This document shows, piece by piece, positions 1 through 11,584 of a stretch of 64,000 bases of DNA (positions are counted from its first letter, which is position 1; every line of letters starts with the position of its first letter). The stretch comes from Papaver somniferum (lineage: Eukaryota; Streptophyta; Magnoliopsida; Ranunculales; Papaveraceae). The stretch covers positions 59,935,830-59,999,829 of the forward strand of contig NC_039360.1 in the NCBI RefSeq assembly GCF_003573695.1, given 5' to 3'. A program made the position numbers and the translations under genes. A model generated the notes under the pieces. It did not search any database. It was not told the DNA's origin and worked only from the letters and a program-made list of their open reading frames with translations.

Positions 1-494
1 AACTACAATCCAGAACGAAGTTAGTTTGTAGTAGGCTAGTGTCTGTAGCGGCTTAATACAGTGTGGTGTTCAATCTGGACTAGGTCCCGGGGTTTTTCTG
101 GATTTGCGGTTTCCTCGTTAACAAAATTTATGGTGTTTGTGTTATTTCTATTCCGCATTATATTTGTTTATATAATTGAACTATCACAGGTTGTGCATTC
201 TATCGATCAATTGTGAAATCCAACCTTTGGTTGTTGATTGGAAATTGATTGATCCTTGGATATTGGTCTTTGGTACCATCCAAGTTTATTATCCTTGTAT
301 TTGATAACGACTCGCAAATTCTTATTTGCTTGAGTAGAGATCAAATCAAGTGAGAGAGATATTAACTCCTCGATATACTTTTCTCTAGAATGATTTTGAC
401 TGTCTAGTTGATTCTCTAGAAAGTATATTGGAGTTAGTTCATACAAATTGCTAATCGAAATATTGGGTGTGGTTGTTAGACCCCCGCTTTTTCA
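1..494 (+). mobile_element. LTR I, 3' part, of gag-only Copia-like element
   Basis: This is the 3' part of a long terminal repeat that runs off the left edge. It matches the last fifth of the full LTRs at 14072-16476 and 20301-22696, including the block 'ggactaggtcccgggg' and the end 'gctttttca'. It is followed at once by a primer-binding site and gag-like sequence, so it acts as the 5' LTR of the first unit of a tandem array. Boundaries come from alignment by eye with five other LTRs in the window. Confidence 0.85.
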
Positions 495-496
495 AT

Positions 497-510
497 TGGT
501 ATCAGAGCAG
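497..510 (+). promoter_or_regulatory. Primer-binding site (initiator tRNA-Met type), unit I
   Basis: The sequence 'tggtatcagagcag' starts two bases after the LTR end. It is the classic plant Copia minus-strand primer site, complementary to the 3' end of initiator tRNA-Met. The same site recurs at 4201 and 16479. Confidence 0.85.
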
Positions 511-598
511 GCAAACACGTTTAAAAGACCTTACAAGTCTGTGTTTGTAGCAATCTGATTCTGTGGACAAAGTAGTAGCTCATATCTACGCATAGTCT

Positions 599-1644
599 AT
601 GTCTTCTTATACTTTTGACTATGTCAAGTGTCTTGGTTTTTCCTCAAAGGATAACTCCTTAGTTGATTGTTCCGAATCCAGAAAAATAAATAATACAATT
701 TACAGGATGTCGGAAGAAGAGAGGAATATCACCATAACCAAAGAAAATCCAGCTGAGACGATTGACTTACACAATCATGCTCAACTCTTGGATGAATTTG
801 AGAAGTCTCTTAGTCGAGAACGTGAACTCTATAAATCATTGAATCCTTCTCTAACAATATTAAAATATTCACTCAAGAAAACATACTACAACAAAAAAAA
901 ATTAGTATTCTTGAGAATATTAGTAAAGAGGGAACAATTAGAGAAAAACGTTTGATTGAGACACACTTCTCTGATTTGAACAATCTTCGTGTTGAAACAG
1001 AGAATATTGCCGCATCTCTTCACCTAGCCCAAAAAAAGTGTGTGTCCTTAACTAAGGAAAACACTGTAATGAGAAGTTCTTATGTGTCACATGCTGAGTT
1101 ACCTGACATGAAGAAAAACTCACCAAAGGAAGTCCCTGCTAAATATAAATGGAAAACTTCCAAACGGGACATGGGTTTGAATCAGATATCCTTCAAAAAT
1201 TCTCTTCCAAGAAATTGTTCTTTCTGTGGGAAAAGGAATCATAGTGCTAAACATTGTTTTGCTAAGAAGAAACAGATCTCCGATCTTCAAAATCTTCTTC
1301 TATTTACCGTCAACCGAGTTAATCATCTGGCGGCATCAACAATTGATCACACTCCCACAGAAAACCAGAATTCTCATAAAAAGATTTTTAAAGATCACTC
1401 TTTTCAAAATCTTTACCGGAATCGTGTTTTTACTCATGGTGCAAACTACATCACAAAAACACAGCTTCCCAGTGTCTATGAGAATAAAACTGGTAGATCT
1501 AAGTCTAGAAGGTGGAGACCTATCTCAGTTAATCCTCTAGAACCAATTTCCAGAGGTCCTAGACTTAGTCATCAAAAGGTACCATTTAATGGATTTTCTC
1601 AAAGGACTGTAAGAAACTTCGATGGAGTTAAAAATAGTCAATGA
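599..1644 (+). pseudogene. gag-like protein with zinc knuckle, frameshifted
   Basis: This is a structural (gag-like) protein of a non-autonomous LTR element. It starts at ATG 599 and shifts frame near 840-850. Before the shift the first frame reads the motif DLHNHAQLLDEFEKS, which recurs in unit II at 4.49 kb. After the shift the second frame reads to 1644. The second half has a retroviral-type CCHC knuckle, CX2CX4HX4C, at 1218-1259 (CSFCGKRNHSAKHC), which should bind RNA. A basic C-terminus follows, with the motif PLEPISRGPRL also found in unit II. The middle is charged and probably coiled-coil. The UBN2-type N-terminal gag domain seen in the 14072-22696 element is absent. No protease, integrase or reverse transcriptase follows. 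Confidence 0.7.
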
Positions 1645-2158
1645 GAGAAAAGGAATACAAAAAACAGACTAACTGATGATATCCCTATATCTCTAAACAC
1701 TCATGGTGAGATTATGTCTCATCCTGTTACCTAACTATAGGTATTCACATCCTTGTGTCTAACTTGAGAGTCACAAGGATGTCTATTTATGAGATGCTCA
1801 AGTCTTAAGGACGATTATCATCCATTCTGTTGATGTATGTTTTACAAGTTGAGTTATTATGCTACTTTCTCTGTATCTAATGTATCTCTTTTGCTTTATC
1901 TAACTTTTCAGATATTGAGCCTTGTTTAAAAGAGACATTTTGAGAAATAATTTGTATTTCCTTTTGGGTCTTTCTTGTTTCTGTTATATTCTCCAGGTCC
2001 ACGAACGTCCAAGTCTTCTCTAAGGAAATCTAGGGTTTCTATCAAGAGTGTCTCCCTTGATTGACAACATATATATACCTTGTATGTGTTTACCTTGTTC
2101 CCAGAAAAATATGTCTATGGGAACCTCTGTTGAACATCAAAAATAAGTAAACATTGAG

Positions 2159-2440
2159 ATGGAAGAAGACTTCAAAGGATGTGATTCAGATCAAGATCTG
2201 ATTCTGAAAAAGATGCTTGAAAGAAAAGAGTATAACTCTTGGATAAGAGAATCTGTCAAGGATTTGATCTTCACTCAGACTGAGGTTAAGAACGATCTTG
2301 CTAACCTTCAATTGCGGATAAACCCACTCATTGATGGACAAGCAAAAATCCTTGAAAATGAAAGCATCTTGATCAGAAACCAGAAGAATGTCATCCTTAA
2401 TTGCGTCAAAGCCAGGCATCTTGCTCGCATCGTTGACTGA
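2159..2440 (+). CDS. Second ORF of gag-only LTR element, coiled-coil protein
   Basis: This is a 93-residue ORF starting at ATG 2159, with a charged, probably helical or coiled-coil make-up; its middle reads VKNDLANLQLRINPLIDGQA. It lies about 500 bp after the gag-like gene. Its partner in unit II (5821-6132) is clearly homologous, and a longer positional equivalent sits at 18391-18771, so a second ORF is a stable part of this family. I recognise no enzymatic motif. It could be a particle or RNA-binding accessory, but that is inference. In this copy the next LTR begins about 370 bp further on. Confidence 0.55.
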   Translation: MEEDFKGCDSDQDLILKKMLERKEYNSWIRESVKDLIFTQTEVKNDLANLQLRINPLIDGQAKILENESILIRNQKNVILNCVKARHLARIVD

Positions 2441-2805
2441 AAAACTAATGTTCTAACTCATGAACATGGCGTCTCTACGGTCAAGAAAATCAAGGATATC
2501 GGTGACTCCTATTTTGATGGACCTTTTCAAATGTATGAAATAATCAAAGAAAACTGAGTTATTTATATAGTAAAATTTCTTAAAAGAATTTTTATTCTTG
2601 TTTTTGTTTAAGAAGGATAACTAGGGTTTGGAATAGCCATTATTGTGAGTACACATAGCTATATCCAACGTTTCTCATCTTGCAATGTTTTTAGATTTAT
2701 TTATTTAAATTCTAAAGTTCATTTGGAAGATGATGATTGCAGTATTAATCTTTATGGTTTTATATATTGCAATATGTTATGGGATATGTGTGTTTGCATC
2801 CGTGA
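2441..2805 (+). mobile_element. Untranslated 3' internal region of unit I
   Basis: Noncoding internal sequence. It shares with 18780-18970 the text around 'atagctat' and the stretch ending 'tccgtgaact', so it belongs to the same retroelement family. The polypurine tract and the first part of the following LTR are missing at about 2806. Confidence 0.6.
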
Positions 2806-4198
2806 ACTATTATAGTGAAGAAGAACAAGGTTAATATGAAATGCTCATATGGTTAACCTTTTGGGTTACTATGTTGAACCAACATACACGTACACGTTTG
2901 GGCATGGCTTTCACGAACCCAGTAAACGTCTACCCAAGTGTGTGTGACAAGCTAAGTTTTCGATCTAACGGTTGAGAAATATCAGCTTGAATCTAAATCA
3001 GGTTTTCATTTAACGGTGAATATGGATTGCTTTGTAACTAAGGAAAAACTCTGATTTGAAGGCTATATAAAAGAAACATCTAGCATTGTGCAAAACTAAT
3101 CCCCACACGTCGGTGTGCTACTAGTGCGCCCGCTAGAATCGATCTCCATTAACCTTTGATTTTCTTTTCTAAAATCAGGTTAACGATTTAAAGACTTCAT
3201 TGGGATTGTGAAGCCAGATCGATACTACTTTATCGTAGGTGTGTGATCTGATCTTGCATCTTCTATCGTACGAGTACAATCGATTGATTGACTTGAGATC
3301 GTGAGAGTTCTCCGATAGGCAAGATAAATAAGTCACAAACATATTCGTCTCATTGATTGTGATTCCTCGACAATCCGCTTGTGTAGTCAGGAAGGATTGT
3401 AGAGAGGTGATTGATTAATCTAGGCTATTCTTCAGGAATATAAGACCGGATTATGAATTGGTTCTTGTTACCTTGATTTTATATCTAAAGACAGAACAAA
3501 ACCTAGGGTTTATCTGTGGGAGACATATTTATCCTCTTATAGACTTTTCTGTGCGAGACAAATCTGTTTATTATCAAGTCTGTGATTTTGGGTTACATCA
3601 ACTCTTGGTTGTGGGTGAGATCAGCTAAGGGAATCAAGTGCGCAGTATCCTGCTGGGATCAGAGGCGGAGGAGTACAACTGTACCTTGGATCGGTGGGGA
3701 GACTGATTGGGGTTCAACTATAGTCCAGTCCGAAGTTAGTTTGCAGTAGGCTAGTGTCTGTAGCGGCTTAATACAGTGTGTATTCAATATGGACTAGGTC
3801 CCGGGGTTTTTCTGCATTTGCGGTTTTCTCGTTAACAAAATTTCTGGTGTCTGTGTTATTTCTTTTCCGCATTATATTTTATATAATTGAAATTATACAG
3901 GTTGTGCGTTCGTGATCATCAATTGGTAATCCAACCTTTGGTTGTTGATTGATATTGATTGATCATTGGACATTGGTCTTTGGTACCGTCCAAGAATTCC
4001 TTGTATTTGATAAAGACTCGCTATTGTTTTTAGCTTGAGTAAAAATCAAATCAAGAGAGGGATATTAACTCCTTGAGATACTTTTATCTAGATTGAGTCT
4101 GACTGTGTAGTTGATTCTCTAACAAAGTATTTCGGAGTTAGTCCATACAGATTTGTAATCGAAATATTGGGTGGTGTTGTTAGACCCACGCTTTTTCA
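2806..4198 (+). mobile_element. LTR II, 5'-truncated, middle LTR of the array
   Basis: The homology with full LTRs begins at 'agtgaagaagaac', corresponding to about 21295 in the 3' LTR at 20301-22696, so roughly the first 1 kb is gone. It ends with 'ctttttca' at 4198 and is followed by a second primer-binding site at 4201. It serves as 3' LTR of unit I and 5' LTR of unit II, as expected for a tandem array made by LTR-LTR recombination. A TATA-like box (tatataaaag) lies at 3063-3072. Confidence 0.8.
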
Positions 4199-4200
4199 AT

Positions 4201-4214
4201 TGGTATCAGAGCAG
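4201..4214 (+). promoter_or_regulatory. Primer-binding site, unit II
   Basis: 'tggtatcagagcag' follows LTR II by two bases. It marks the start of a second internal domain without a new LTR pair. Confidence 0.85.
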
Positions 4215-4292
4215 GCAAACACGTTTAAGACCTCATCAGTCTGTGTTTGTAGCGATCTGACTCTATGGACAGAATCTCATACGCATACCAAA

Positions 4293-5465
4293 ATGCCTCC
4301 TAAAGCTGTCAACTTTGTCAAGTGTCTCGGAAATACCTCAAAGGGTCACTCCTTAAATGATTCTTCTGAATCCCGAGGTAAGAAGAATGTTTCATCTTGT
4401 GTCAATCATTCTTTCTCCAATGAGACATTGGATATAATGGCTAAAGCTGAATTGGAGCTAACCAGAATTTCAAAAAATTCTACTGAGTGTATTGATCTAC
4501 AGGATCATGGTAAACTCATTGATGAATTTGAAAAGTCTATTGATCGTGAACAAGTACTCTATAACATTATAGGGTCTTTCTCTAAGGAAATTGAGAAACT
4601 TCTTCAAGAAAACAACATACATCGTGAAAAGATTTGTGATCTTGAAAAGTTGGTCAAATAAGGTTCAATTAGAGAAAATTGTTTGATCAAGACGCATTCA
4701 TCTGATCTAGACAGACTTCGTGTTGAGAGGGAGAAATTTGAAGCATCGCTTGTCTTAGCCCATGGACAGTGCAAATCCTTGGAAATATAAAACTCTGTTT
4801 TAAAGAAAAATTCTTCTGCACAAACTAATTCTCATGAGTTACCGTAAAGAATGAAATTTTCTCCAAGAGAAGATTGTGTCAAGAAAAGTTTTCATAACTT
4901 AAAATCTTCTCCCATGGCTATGAAGTTTAAACAAGTGCCAGTTGTTGCTTCTCCTCCATGGATATGTACCTTCTGTGGAAAAGGAAATCACTATGCTATC
5001 CACTGTTTTGCTAGAAAGAAACGTGTTTCTGAACTCCACAAGTTGCTTCTTTCTACTTTCAATTGAGTAAATAGTCGAACGACTACTACAGTGAAGGTCC
5101 CTTTCACAGGAAACCAGGTATCTTATAAGAATGATCTCTCTCCTAGAAATCATTACAGGACATTTGTAAATTCTCGTACTACCAATGAGAGTATGTCCTG
5201 TGCTTATAAGAACATATCTGATAAATCTAAGTCTAGTGTGTGGAGACGAATTTCAGAAAATCCCCTAGAACCTATTTCTAGAGGTCCTAGACTTTGTCAT
5301 CAGAAGGGTTTCCCGCCTGTGAATCCCAGAAGGACTGCGAGACACACCCTTCTTCCTGGAAGCTGCAGTGAAAGGATAAGAATTGCTGAGATAAGATATC
5401 CAAGAAGAATTTATAGGTACTCTCTCAGAACCGATGGTGAGACTATGTCTCCCTCTGCTACCTAG
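4293..5465 (+). pseudogene. gag-like protein with zinc knuckle, unit II, several stops
   Basis: Homologue of the gene at 599-1644. ATG 4293 opens a 121-codon frame ending at 4661, with the shared motif DEFEKSIDREQ. The reading continues past in-frame stops. The CCHC knuckle CTFCGKGNHYAIHC is near 4968-5009, and the conserved tail PLEPISRGPRL is near 5262-5294. The extended C-terminus runs to 5465. At least three nonsense codons (after 4661, near 4788 and at 5064) make it a pseudogene. Like unit I, it has no enzymatic domain downstream. Confidence 0.7.
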
Positions 5466-5820
5466 CAGCAGAATGTTCTATCCTTGTGTCTAACTTGAGA
5501 GATACAAGGATGAGGATTTGAGAGATTCTCAAGTATTGTACTATATTTTCTCTAGGATTATATATCCCTTGTTGTAGTGATCTTCTCTAGTATCATTTTC
5601 CTTTCGTCTCTTTGATCTTTTGGGATGGTGGACGTTTTGGAAGCTGCACAGTATCTCTTTCTAGGGCCATTCTTGGTCGGCCACAAATGCCTGTATCTCC
5701 TCAAGGAAATCTAGGGTTTCTATCCAGGGCATTCACGAACATATATAAATCTTATAGGTGCCTCATTTTTCTTCAGAAAAGAGCTCTATGGAAACTGTTC
5801 CCAAAGAATAAGTTAACCCT

Positions 5821-6132
5821 ATGGTTGAGGATGATCTCAAAGGATGTGATTCTAGTCAAGAGTTTATACAGAAGAATATGCTTGAAATAAAAGAGTATAA
5901 CACTTGGATTGGTGAATCTGTCAAGGATTTGATTCGTGTTCAGGATGAAGTTAAGAACAAACTGACTAACCTTCAATTGCAGATAAACCAGCTGATTGAT
6001 GGACAGGCGAAAATCCTTGGTACTCAGAATATCTTGATCAGAAATCAGAAGAAAGTTATCCTTGAATGTGCAAAGGCTCGTCATTATGCTCACACTATTG
6101 ATCGAAAAGTAAAGTCGTATAAGCATATATAG
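5821..6132 (+). CDS. Second ORF of gag-only element, unit II
   Basis: Starts at ATG 5821 and is homologous over its length to 2159-2440 (shared motif QINQLIDGQAKIL). The reading frame is open to the junction with the third LTR near 6132, so its last codons may be partly LTR sequence. Charged and probably coiled-coil; no catalytic motif seen. Its retention in two array units argues that it matters to the element. Confidence 0.55.
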   Translation: MVEDDLKGCDSSQEFIQKNMLEIKEYNTWIGESVKDLIRVQDEVKNKLTNLQLQINQLIDGQAKILGTQNILIRNQKKVILECAKARHYAHTIDRKVKSYKHI

Positions 6133-8347
6133 TGTGGAGACTTCATCCGACCAAAAAGGCATGTGGAGACTTGAACTCATTTGTCACTCAAAAGTCTATC
6201 TACTCTATCTCCTACTCTTGAGACAAAAGTCGTATAAGTATGATAGTTTTCATACATACACATTTGCTATTTCGAGCCGAGTTTACTCGCCTATCTTTTT
6301 CTCGAAATATGTGTTGGTAATCTTTTGCTTTAACCATTTTCATGTTTACCCGTGGCGAAATTCATGATGACGTTTCAATCTTGAAAATAGCTTTGATGAC
6401 GATAGTCGATTCTTTTTGTCTAACGACTATTATAACATTATAGAAGAATGTTTCAATGATTGAAATGTAGAGTTGAGATTACGTAAACAACTATGGATAT
6501 AAGCATATATAGTGTGTTCGCACATTAGTGTATATATCCATGTGTCGTAAACCAAGTGCGTGCATATGTATGCATGCGGTATTGGTAAAGGAAACAGGTT
6601 AGGTACGCGTACTCGTACGCGTACTGGCGGAAGTTTTCATACCGAAAATTTCTGTTGAGTTTCCAAACTCAAGTCCGGTAGCTATGGTACACGTACCCAT
6701 ACGCGTACCTAAGCTGGTTATATTTCCAAATCAGAACTTCGTGAACTTACAACAATAAATCAATAAGGAATGCAATCTTTGCAAACCATGGCTATATTGT
6801 TCATGAATTGATTCAAGTGAATCAAAGCAATTTTTTTTCAATTGTGTCTATGTATAAAGATCTAAGCAATTGAACAACTATTGAACTAGTTCTTATGAGT
6901 CATTTGAACTAGTTCTTATGAGTCATTTGAACTAGTTATGAGAAAGATGAATACGGTTAATATGAAAGTGCTCATATGGCTAACCATTGGTTAACTATTT
7001 GTGAACCAATCCAATGTACACATTTAGGTACGGTTACTCAAACCTAAATGAATACATTTCATTTGCGTGTGAGACAAGATAAGTTTCGATCTAACGGTTG
7101 AAAGATATTAGCTTGGATAAGTCAGGTTTTTCATCTAACGGTGAATATTGAATGCTTTGTTACCAAGGTAACTTAGATTGCAAACCCCGATTTGAAAACT
7201 ATATAAGGGAGACGTCTAGCAACTGGAAAAACTAGTCCCCATACCTCCTGTATGATACTAGTTGGTTTGCTAGAGTCGATTCTTCTTTAACCGTAGGTTT
7301 CTTCTCGAGACCCTGTCGGTTAACGACTTAAATACTTCATTGGGATTGTGAAGGCAGACGAAACTACTTCTCTTATAGTTGAGCGATCTGATCTTTCCAT
7401 TTTCTATCGTACGAGTTCAATTGAATAATTGACTTGAGATTATATCTCCGATAGGGCAAAATAAAAAGAAATCACAAACATCTTCGTCTCATCGTTTATG
7501 ATTCCGCGATATCTAGTTTCGCTACCATACGATTTAAATTATTGTGAGGTGATTGATATTACTAGGATGTTCTTCGGGAATATAAGTCCAGTTTATCAAT
7601 CGGTTCCTGTTCACCTTGATTTCTATCAAAAGACGGAAAAAACTTATAGGTTTATCTGTGGGAGACAGATTTATCTATTATTGTAGACTTTTGTGTGTGA
7701 TACATATTTGTTTATTAAAGTCTTCGACTTTGGGTCGTAGCAGCTCTTGGTTGCGGGTGAGATCAACTAAGGGAATCAAGTGAGTAGCATCCTACTGGGA
7801 TCAGAGACGTAAGGAGCGCAACTATACCTTGAATCAGTGTGATATTGATTAGGGTTCAACTACATGACCGAAGTTAGTTTGTAGTAGGCTAGTGTCTGTA
7901 GCGGCTTAATACAGTGTGGTGTTCAATCTGGACTAGGTCCCGGGGTTTTTCTGCATTTGCGGTTTCCTCGTTAACAAAATTTCTGGTGTCTGTGTTATTT
8001 CTATTCCGCATTATATTTTGTTATATAATTAAAATATCATGGGTTGTGCGATGTACCGATCAATTGTGAAATCCAACCTTTGGTTGTTGATTGGAAATTG
8101 ATTGATCCTTAGATATTGGTCTTTGGTACCATCCAAGTTTATTATCCTTGTATTTGATAAAGACTCGCAAATTCTTATTTGCTTGAGTAAAGATAAAATC
8201 AAGTGAGAGAGATATTAACTCCTCGATATACTTTTATCTAGATTGAGTCTGACTGTCTAGTTGATTCTCTAGAAAGTATATTGTAGTTAGTCCATATAGA
8301 TTGTTAATCGAAATATTGGGTGTGGTTGTTAGACCTCCGCTTTTTCA
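6133..8347 (+). mobile_element. LTR III, lacking about 205 bp at its 5' end
   Basis: Terminal LTR of the array. It aligns to the full LTRs from about position 205 ('aaaaggcatgtggagacttg') to the end 'gctttttca' at 8347. It carries a TATA-like box at 7200-7208 ('tatataagg'). Between about 6560 and 6715 the usual subrepeat block is replaced by 'gtacgcgtactcgtacgcg'-type palindromes. No primer-binding site follows; the next base begins the flank shared with 23480. Confidence 0.8.
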
Positions 8348-9099
8348 CCAACGTCAGAGTTTTTGTCTTGAGCGTCAGGGTTTTTTCTTCCAGCGCCGCG
8401 TTTATCTTACACACGCCAGCATTTGTCCTTAGCTCGGTCACTTGATGATCAACCACGCAGTGCTATTCTCGTAGTGGAGAAACCTGTTTGACCATCCACC
8501 TCGCTCAACAAAATTTTCATTTGAACATTACCATAGAAATTGCCCTTAGCACACAAAGAGGTGACCTTTGTGGGATTTGTGAATCCCAGCGCACATCTAA
8601 AATTCTCCCCATGAATCATTTTCCAGGATTCCACGGTAACAAGATTTTACCAAAAGCTCTCTCCATTTTCCCACATCCACGTTCTACTTCCCTCTATTCC
8701 ATCGGTTATTGGATTTGCAGCAAGTACACTAGTACTATTTGGCATTTTCCATGACAAAAATGGAACAACCACCCTGCCGGCCGAAGTATTTAAGTGTAAC
8801 AACATCTTTGGAGGAATTTATCATGTTAATAAATCTTTAGATTAAGTCTGTGACGAAGTTACCAGGTTAATTTGCATTTCAGTGCGTACCAGTCCGAACG
8901 CTGTTGTAGAGTTATGTCTCCCAAATACTTCAATACAATAACCATGTCACATGCTTGACTTGAAACTAACTAGATATTACAGGACAAGACCAAAGTTGGA
9001 TGTTGACATGACAATTACAAATGAAAACATGGGACAATTATATGTAAAAGTACTTGATTGAGTATATACTAGAACCACAATAGATATATCTATATGACT
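8348..9099. repeat. Segmental duplicate of 23480-24051 plus 28160-28340
   Basis: Starting at 'ccaacgtcagag' this stretch matches 23480-24051 and then, without a break, 28160 onward; the 4.1-kb element at 24052-28159 is absent here. It begins with the subterminal end of the SANT/PMD transposon and continues as the 3' flank of a P450 gene. Short open frames on both strands around 8449-8754 are partly conserved in the other copy, but I recognise nothing in them and do not call a gene. Confidence 0.75.
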
Positions 9100-9350
9100 T
9101 CAGTTCCTTCTCTGAATCTTTACTGGGAAACCACCTTTCATTTTTGAGGTTAGAAAAGAATCAAAAACGAGTTCAAAACCAATTGCTTCTGCAGGAACCA
9201 CTTGGAATCGTCGTAATATTTCCACAACTAACATATTCATTTGTAGGAATGCCATCTCTTTACCCAAACAAATCATAGGACATGCCTGAAACAATGGATA
9301 TGCAAAGGAATCCTTGGCCACAAAATGTGATTTTCCAGTGGCTTTGTCAT
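9100..9350 (-). pseudogene. CYP94-like cytochrome P450, 3' fragment (copy A)
   Basis: Only the last ~83 codons of a P450 remain: the stretch before the heme loop, the heme-binding region and the C-terminus ending KIQRRN. The heme loop reads FQACPMICLGKEMA where an intact copy has FQAGPRICLGKEMA: the cysteine ligand is kept, but the preceding Gly and Arg are lost. Homology to copies B-D stops at about 9350 and different sequence follows, so the first ~85% of the gene is missing. It cannot make an enzyme. Confidence 0.85.
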
Positions 9351-9689
9351 GAGTGATCTAAAAAGAAACAAACTGAAGCAAAATATAGAAAGTGAAAATG
9401 TTGCCATCTATGCATAATTAATCAGAAATCTTTGCTAAAATGATAAACACGAACTTTGATAGCAACATTTCGACGGAAGCTTTCAAAAGAACTACATTAA
9501 CCACATCATATTAGCATCACAAATTAGAATCTATGGCTTAGTACTTAACTCTTTAAGCCTTCCCTTTACATCAAATCCAGAAAAAAGTACCACCAAAAAG
9601 AAAACACCATTCACATATCCATTAACATGATTAGCAAAATGCCTCTTGAACTAAACAGACTGAAATTGATCTAGCAGCATCAATCAAAT
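9351..9689. other. Stretch without recognisable gene
   Basis: AT-rich sequence between the broken edge of P450 copy A and the LINE ORF1 relic. No clear homology to the rest of the window; perhaps the 3' part of the LINE ORF1 unit. Confidence 0.4.
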
Positions 9690-10698
9690 CTATGGCTTTG
9701 GTTGGAGAACCACACTAATGAGATTCTCATAAATTACTCCATAGACACGACTATCCATTCCATCTTTTCCTGACACAATTCTGCCCTTCCCTTTGCCTTC
9801 CGTCTTTGGAATTAGGTTTACAATCATCCAAATCTGGGTATGATTCACCTTCCCCCCACTGAAACTAATTCTGCAACCATGAACCATTACCCATCTTTCT
9901 CATATCAATGAATATCTGCCATACACTAACCATTGGCTTTTCATTCTCACCACCATTATAACTAACAATGATATCACCATGGTCTAGCTTTTTATTTACA
10001 TTTGTACTAATCAAACTATCATTCCAACAACTAAAGGATGAATGACAAATACTACCACAAGAGAAACACTTATAAAATAATTTCTCATACTTAAAAGGCA
10101 CCCACAAAAACTTATCATCAACACCATCTTCATTCTTGGGAAGACATAACCAACACCCACCAACCAATCTTTTCTTCACATTAACCATAGCCTTAATCCT
10201 CAAAATAGCATTGTCATTATCATCCCGATCCACTTCAACTCGCACAGCTTCGGCACCAAATACTACTCTCCCAATATCAAAAACCAGTTCCAGATACATC
10301 AACTTAGGAGGAATACCATGAGCTTGAATCCAAAATGGACTAGTATGAAATATGTCCATATCTAATGACAGTGGAACATAAGGACACCATTCCTATAACA
10401 TTAGAAGATAACCTTGACAACCTAGCACCCATGGTCTCATACCCATGGCCCATTCTTTGTCATATGAATACTTAAAACTGAAACGCAAAATCCCATCTTC
10501 AAGCTCTTTAATGGTGTAGTCTTTGCATTTGATATAACCTTTCCAAGCTTGTTTTATATCTCTAATAGCTTCTACAACTTTATTATATTTGTCTCTTGGA
10601 CTGTTTAATACTTTTCCAATGAGAGTTACACGGAGTATACGTGTCTTGGGAGGTTGTTGGCTTATGGTTTCTGATGCTTCTGTGTTGACGGGATCCAT
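9690..10698 (-). pseudogene. LINE ORF1-type protein (DUF4283 plus CCHC zinc knuckle)
   Basis: Start ATG at 10698. The first ~100 codons match the DUF4283 pattern of plant L1 LINE ORF1 proteins (core TRILRVTLIGK). A single nonsense codon (TAG, 10393-10395) falls just before the conserved EWCPYVP. The frame then continues through PFWIQAHGIPPKLM and WVPFKYEKLFYKCFSCGSIC into a CX2CX4HX4C knuckle at about 10040-10081. The frame closes at 9865; related reading in other frames goes to about 9690. ORF1 proteins of this class bind RNA in LINE particles. No ORF2 lies nearby on this strand. Confidence 0.75.
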
Positions 10699-10798
10699 GG
10701 TATCCAGGGTGGTGGTGGTGTTTGGAAATGGCTTTTGGGTTTATAGTTCAAGTTTTATAAATGGTTTCAAAAGGTGGGTGGGATTTGATTAATGCTCG

Positions 10799-11250
10799 CT
10801 GAAAATTTTCAGTGGACAGCGATAGCTGTACTGCTGTAAAATCTAATCCCAAAGATACTTACTTACGTGGGTGAGCATGAACCACACACGATATACAATG
10901 AAAATGGAGATGAATCAATGTCCTCTCCTCAGTGGGTCAAACTAGGTCAAATTGTTATCAACGTCCTGCAAAGGAAGGTACAGTCACATATAATATAAGA
11001 ATTAAGAAGTAGTAATTAGGAAGCACTATGCAAAGTTGCCAACTCAAATTGTACAAACGGCTTATGGATTGAAGCTCTATTTTCACTTGTCACTTGCAAT
11101 ATCTATTTGGCATGATCTTGCCTTGACTAGTTTGTCTTGGCTTAGAGCCCTTCCTATGGACTCAACAAAACAAGGATTTGTTGATTTTGATCCCACTACG
11201 GACTCAACAAACATGAAAATGGATGTACAAACTAAAAAATTTGTTGAGTG
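10799..11250. other. Intergenic, nothing recognised
   Basis: No convincing coding sequence. A short direct repeat, 'ggactcaacaaa' with flanks, occurs at 11158 and 11202. Confidence 0.4.
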
Positions 11251-11254
11251 AGAT

Positions 11255-11560
11255 GGAACATGTAGCGTGCGCGTGATGTAAGATCGGGAGAGCTTGGCGC
11301 CAATGCTGGCGTTTGAGCCAAAAAAGCTGGTGTTTGTGGTAAAACCGCCCGTTAGTATTTCACACCCCAACGTCGGTATTAAAATCTCCAGTGTTTGACA
11401 CAAAAGCACCAACGGCTACATCTGGAGGGTTGTAAATCCTCTTCCAACGGTTAGAATTTTAAGTTCTATAAATACTCTCCATTTCAACTCCAAATTCACA
11501 TTCACACATCTAGTCTTCTTTACTCTTCTTCTCTGAGCTTAAAAAAAAAATTTTGAACTT
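11255..11560 (+). promoter_or_regulatory. Left subterminal region and promoter of putative SANT/PMD transposon
   Basis: Degenerate repeats of 'gctggcgtttg' and 'gctggtgtttgtgg' lie at 11304-11340. Then come 'ccaacgg' motifs near 11410 and 11450 and a TATA-like 'tctataaatac' at 11465-11475, about 110 bp before ATG 11585. The reverse complement of 23390-23560 shows the same order (repeats, 'gccaacgg', 'ttccaacg', TATA), so both ends appear to carry the same promoter. The exact terminus was not found. Confidence 0.45.
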
Positions 11561-11584
11561 CAACAAAATTTTCAGCTCTTGAAC

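Noticed and set aside
497..510. tRNA-like match
   Set aside because: It is a retrotransposon primer-binding site, not a tRNA gene; no cloverleaf follows.
8449..8754. Short frames on both strands, partly repeated at 23559-23885
   Set aside because: Conservation is explained by the segmental duplication; the frames differ between copies and match nothing I recognise.
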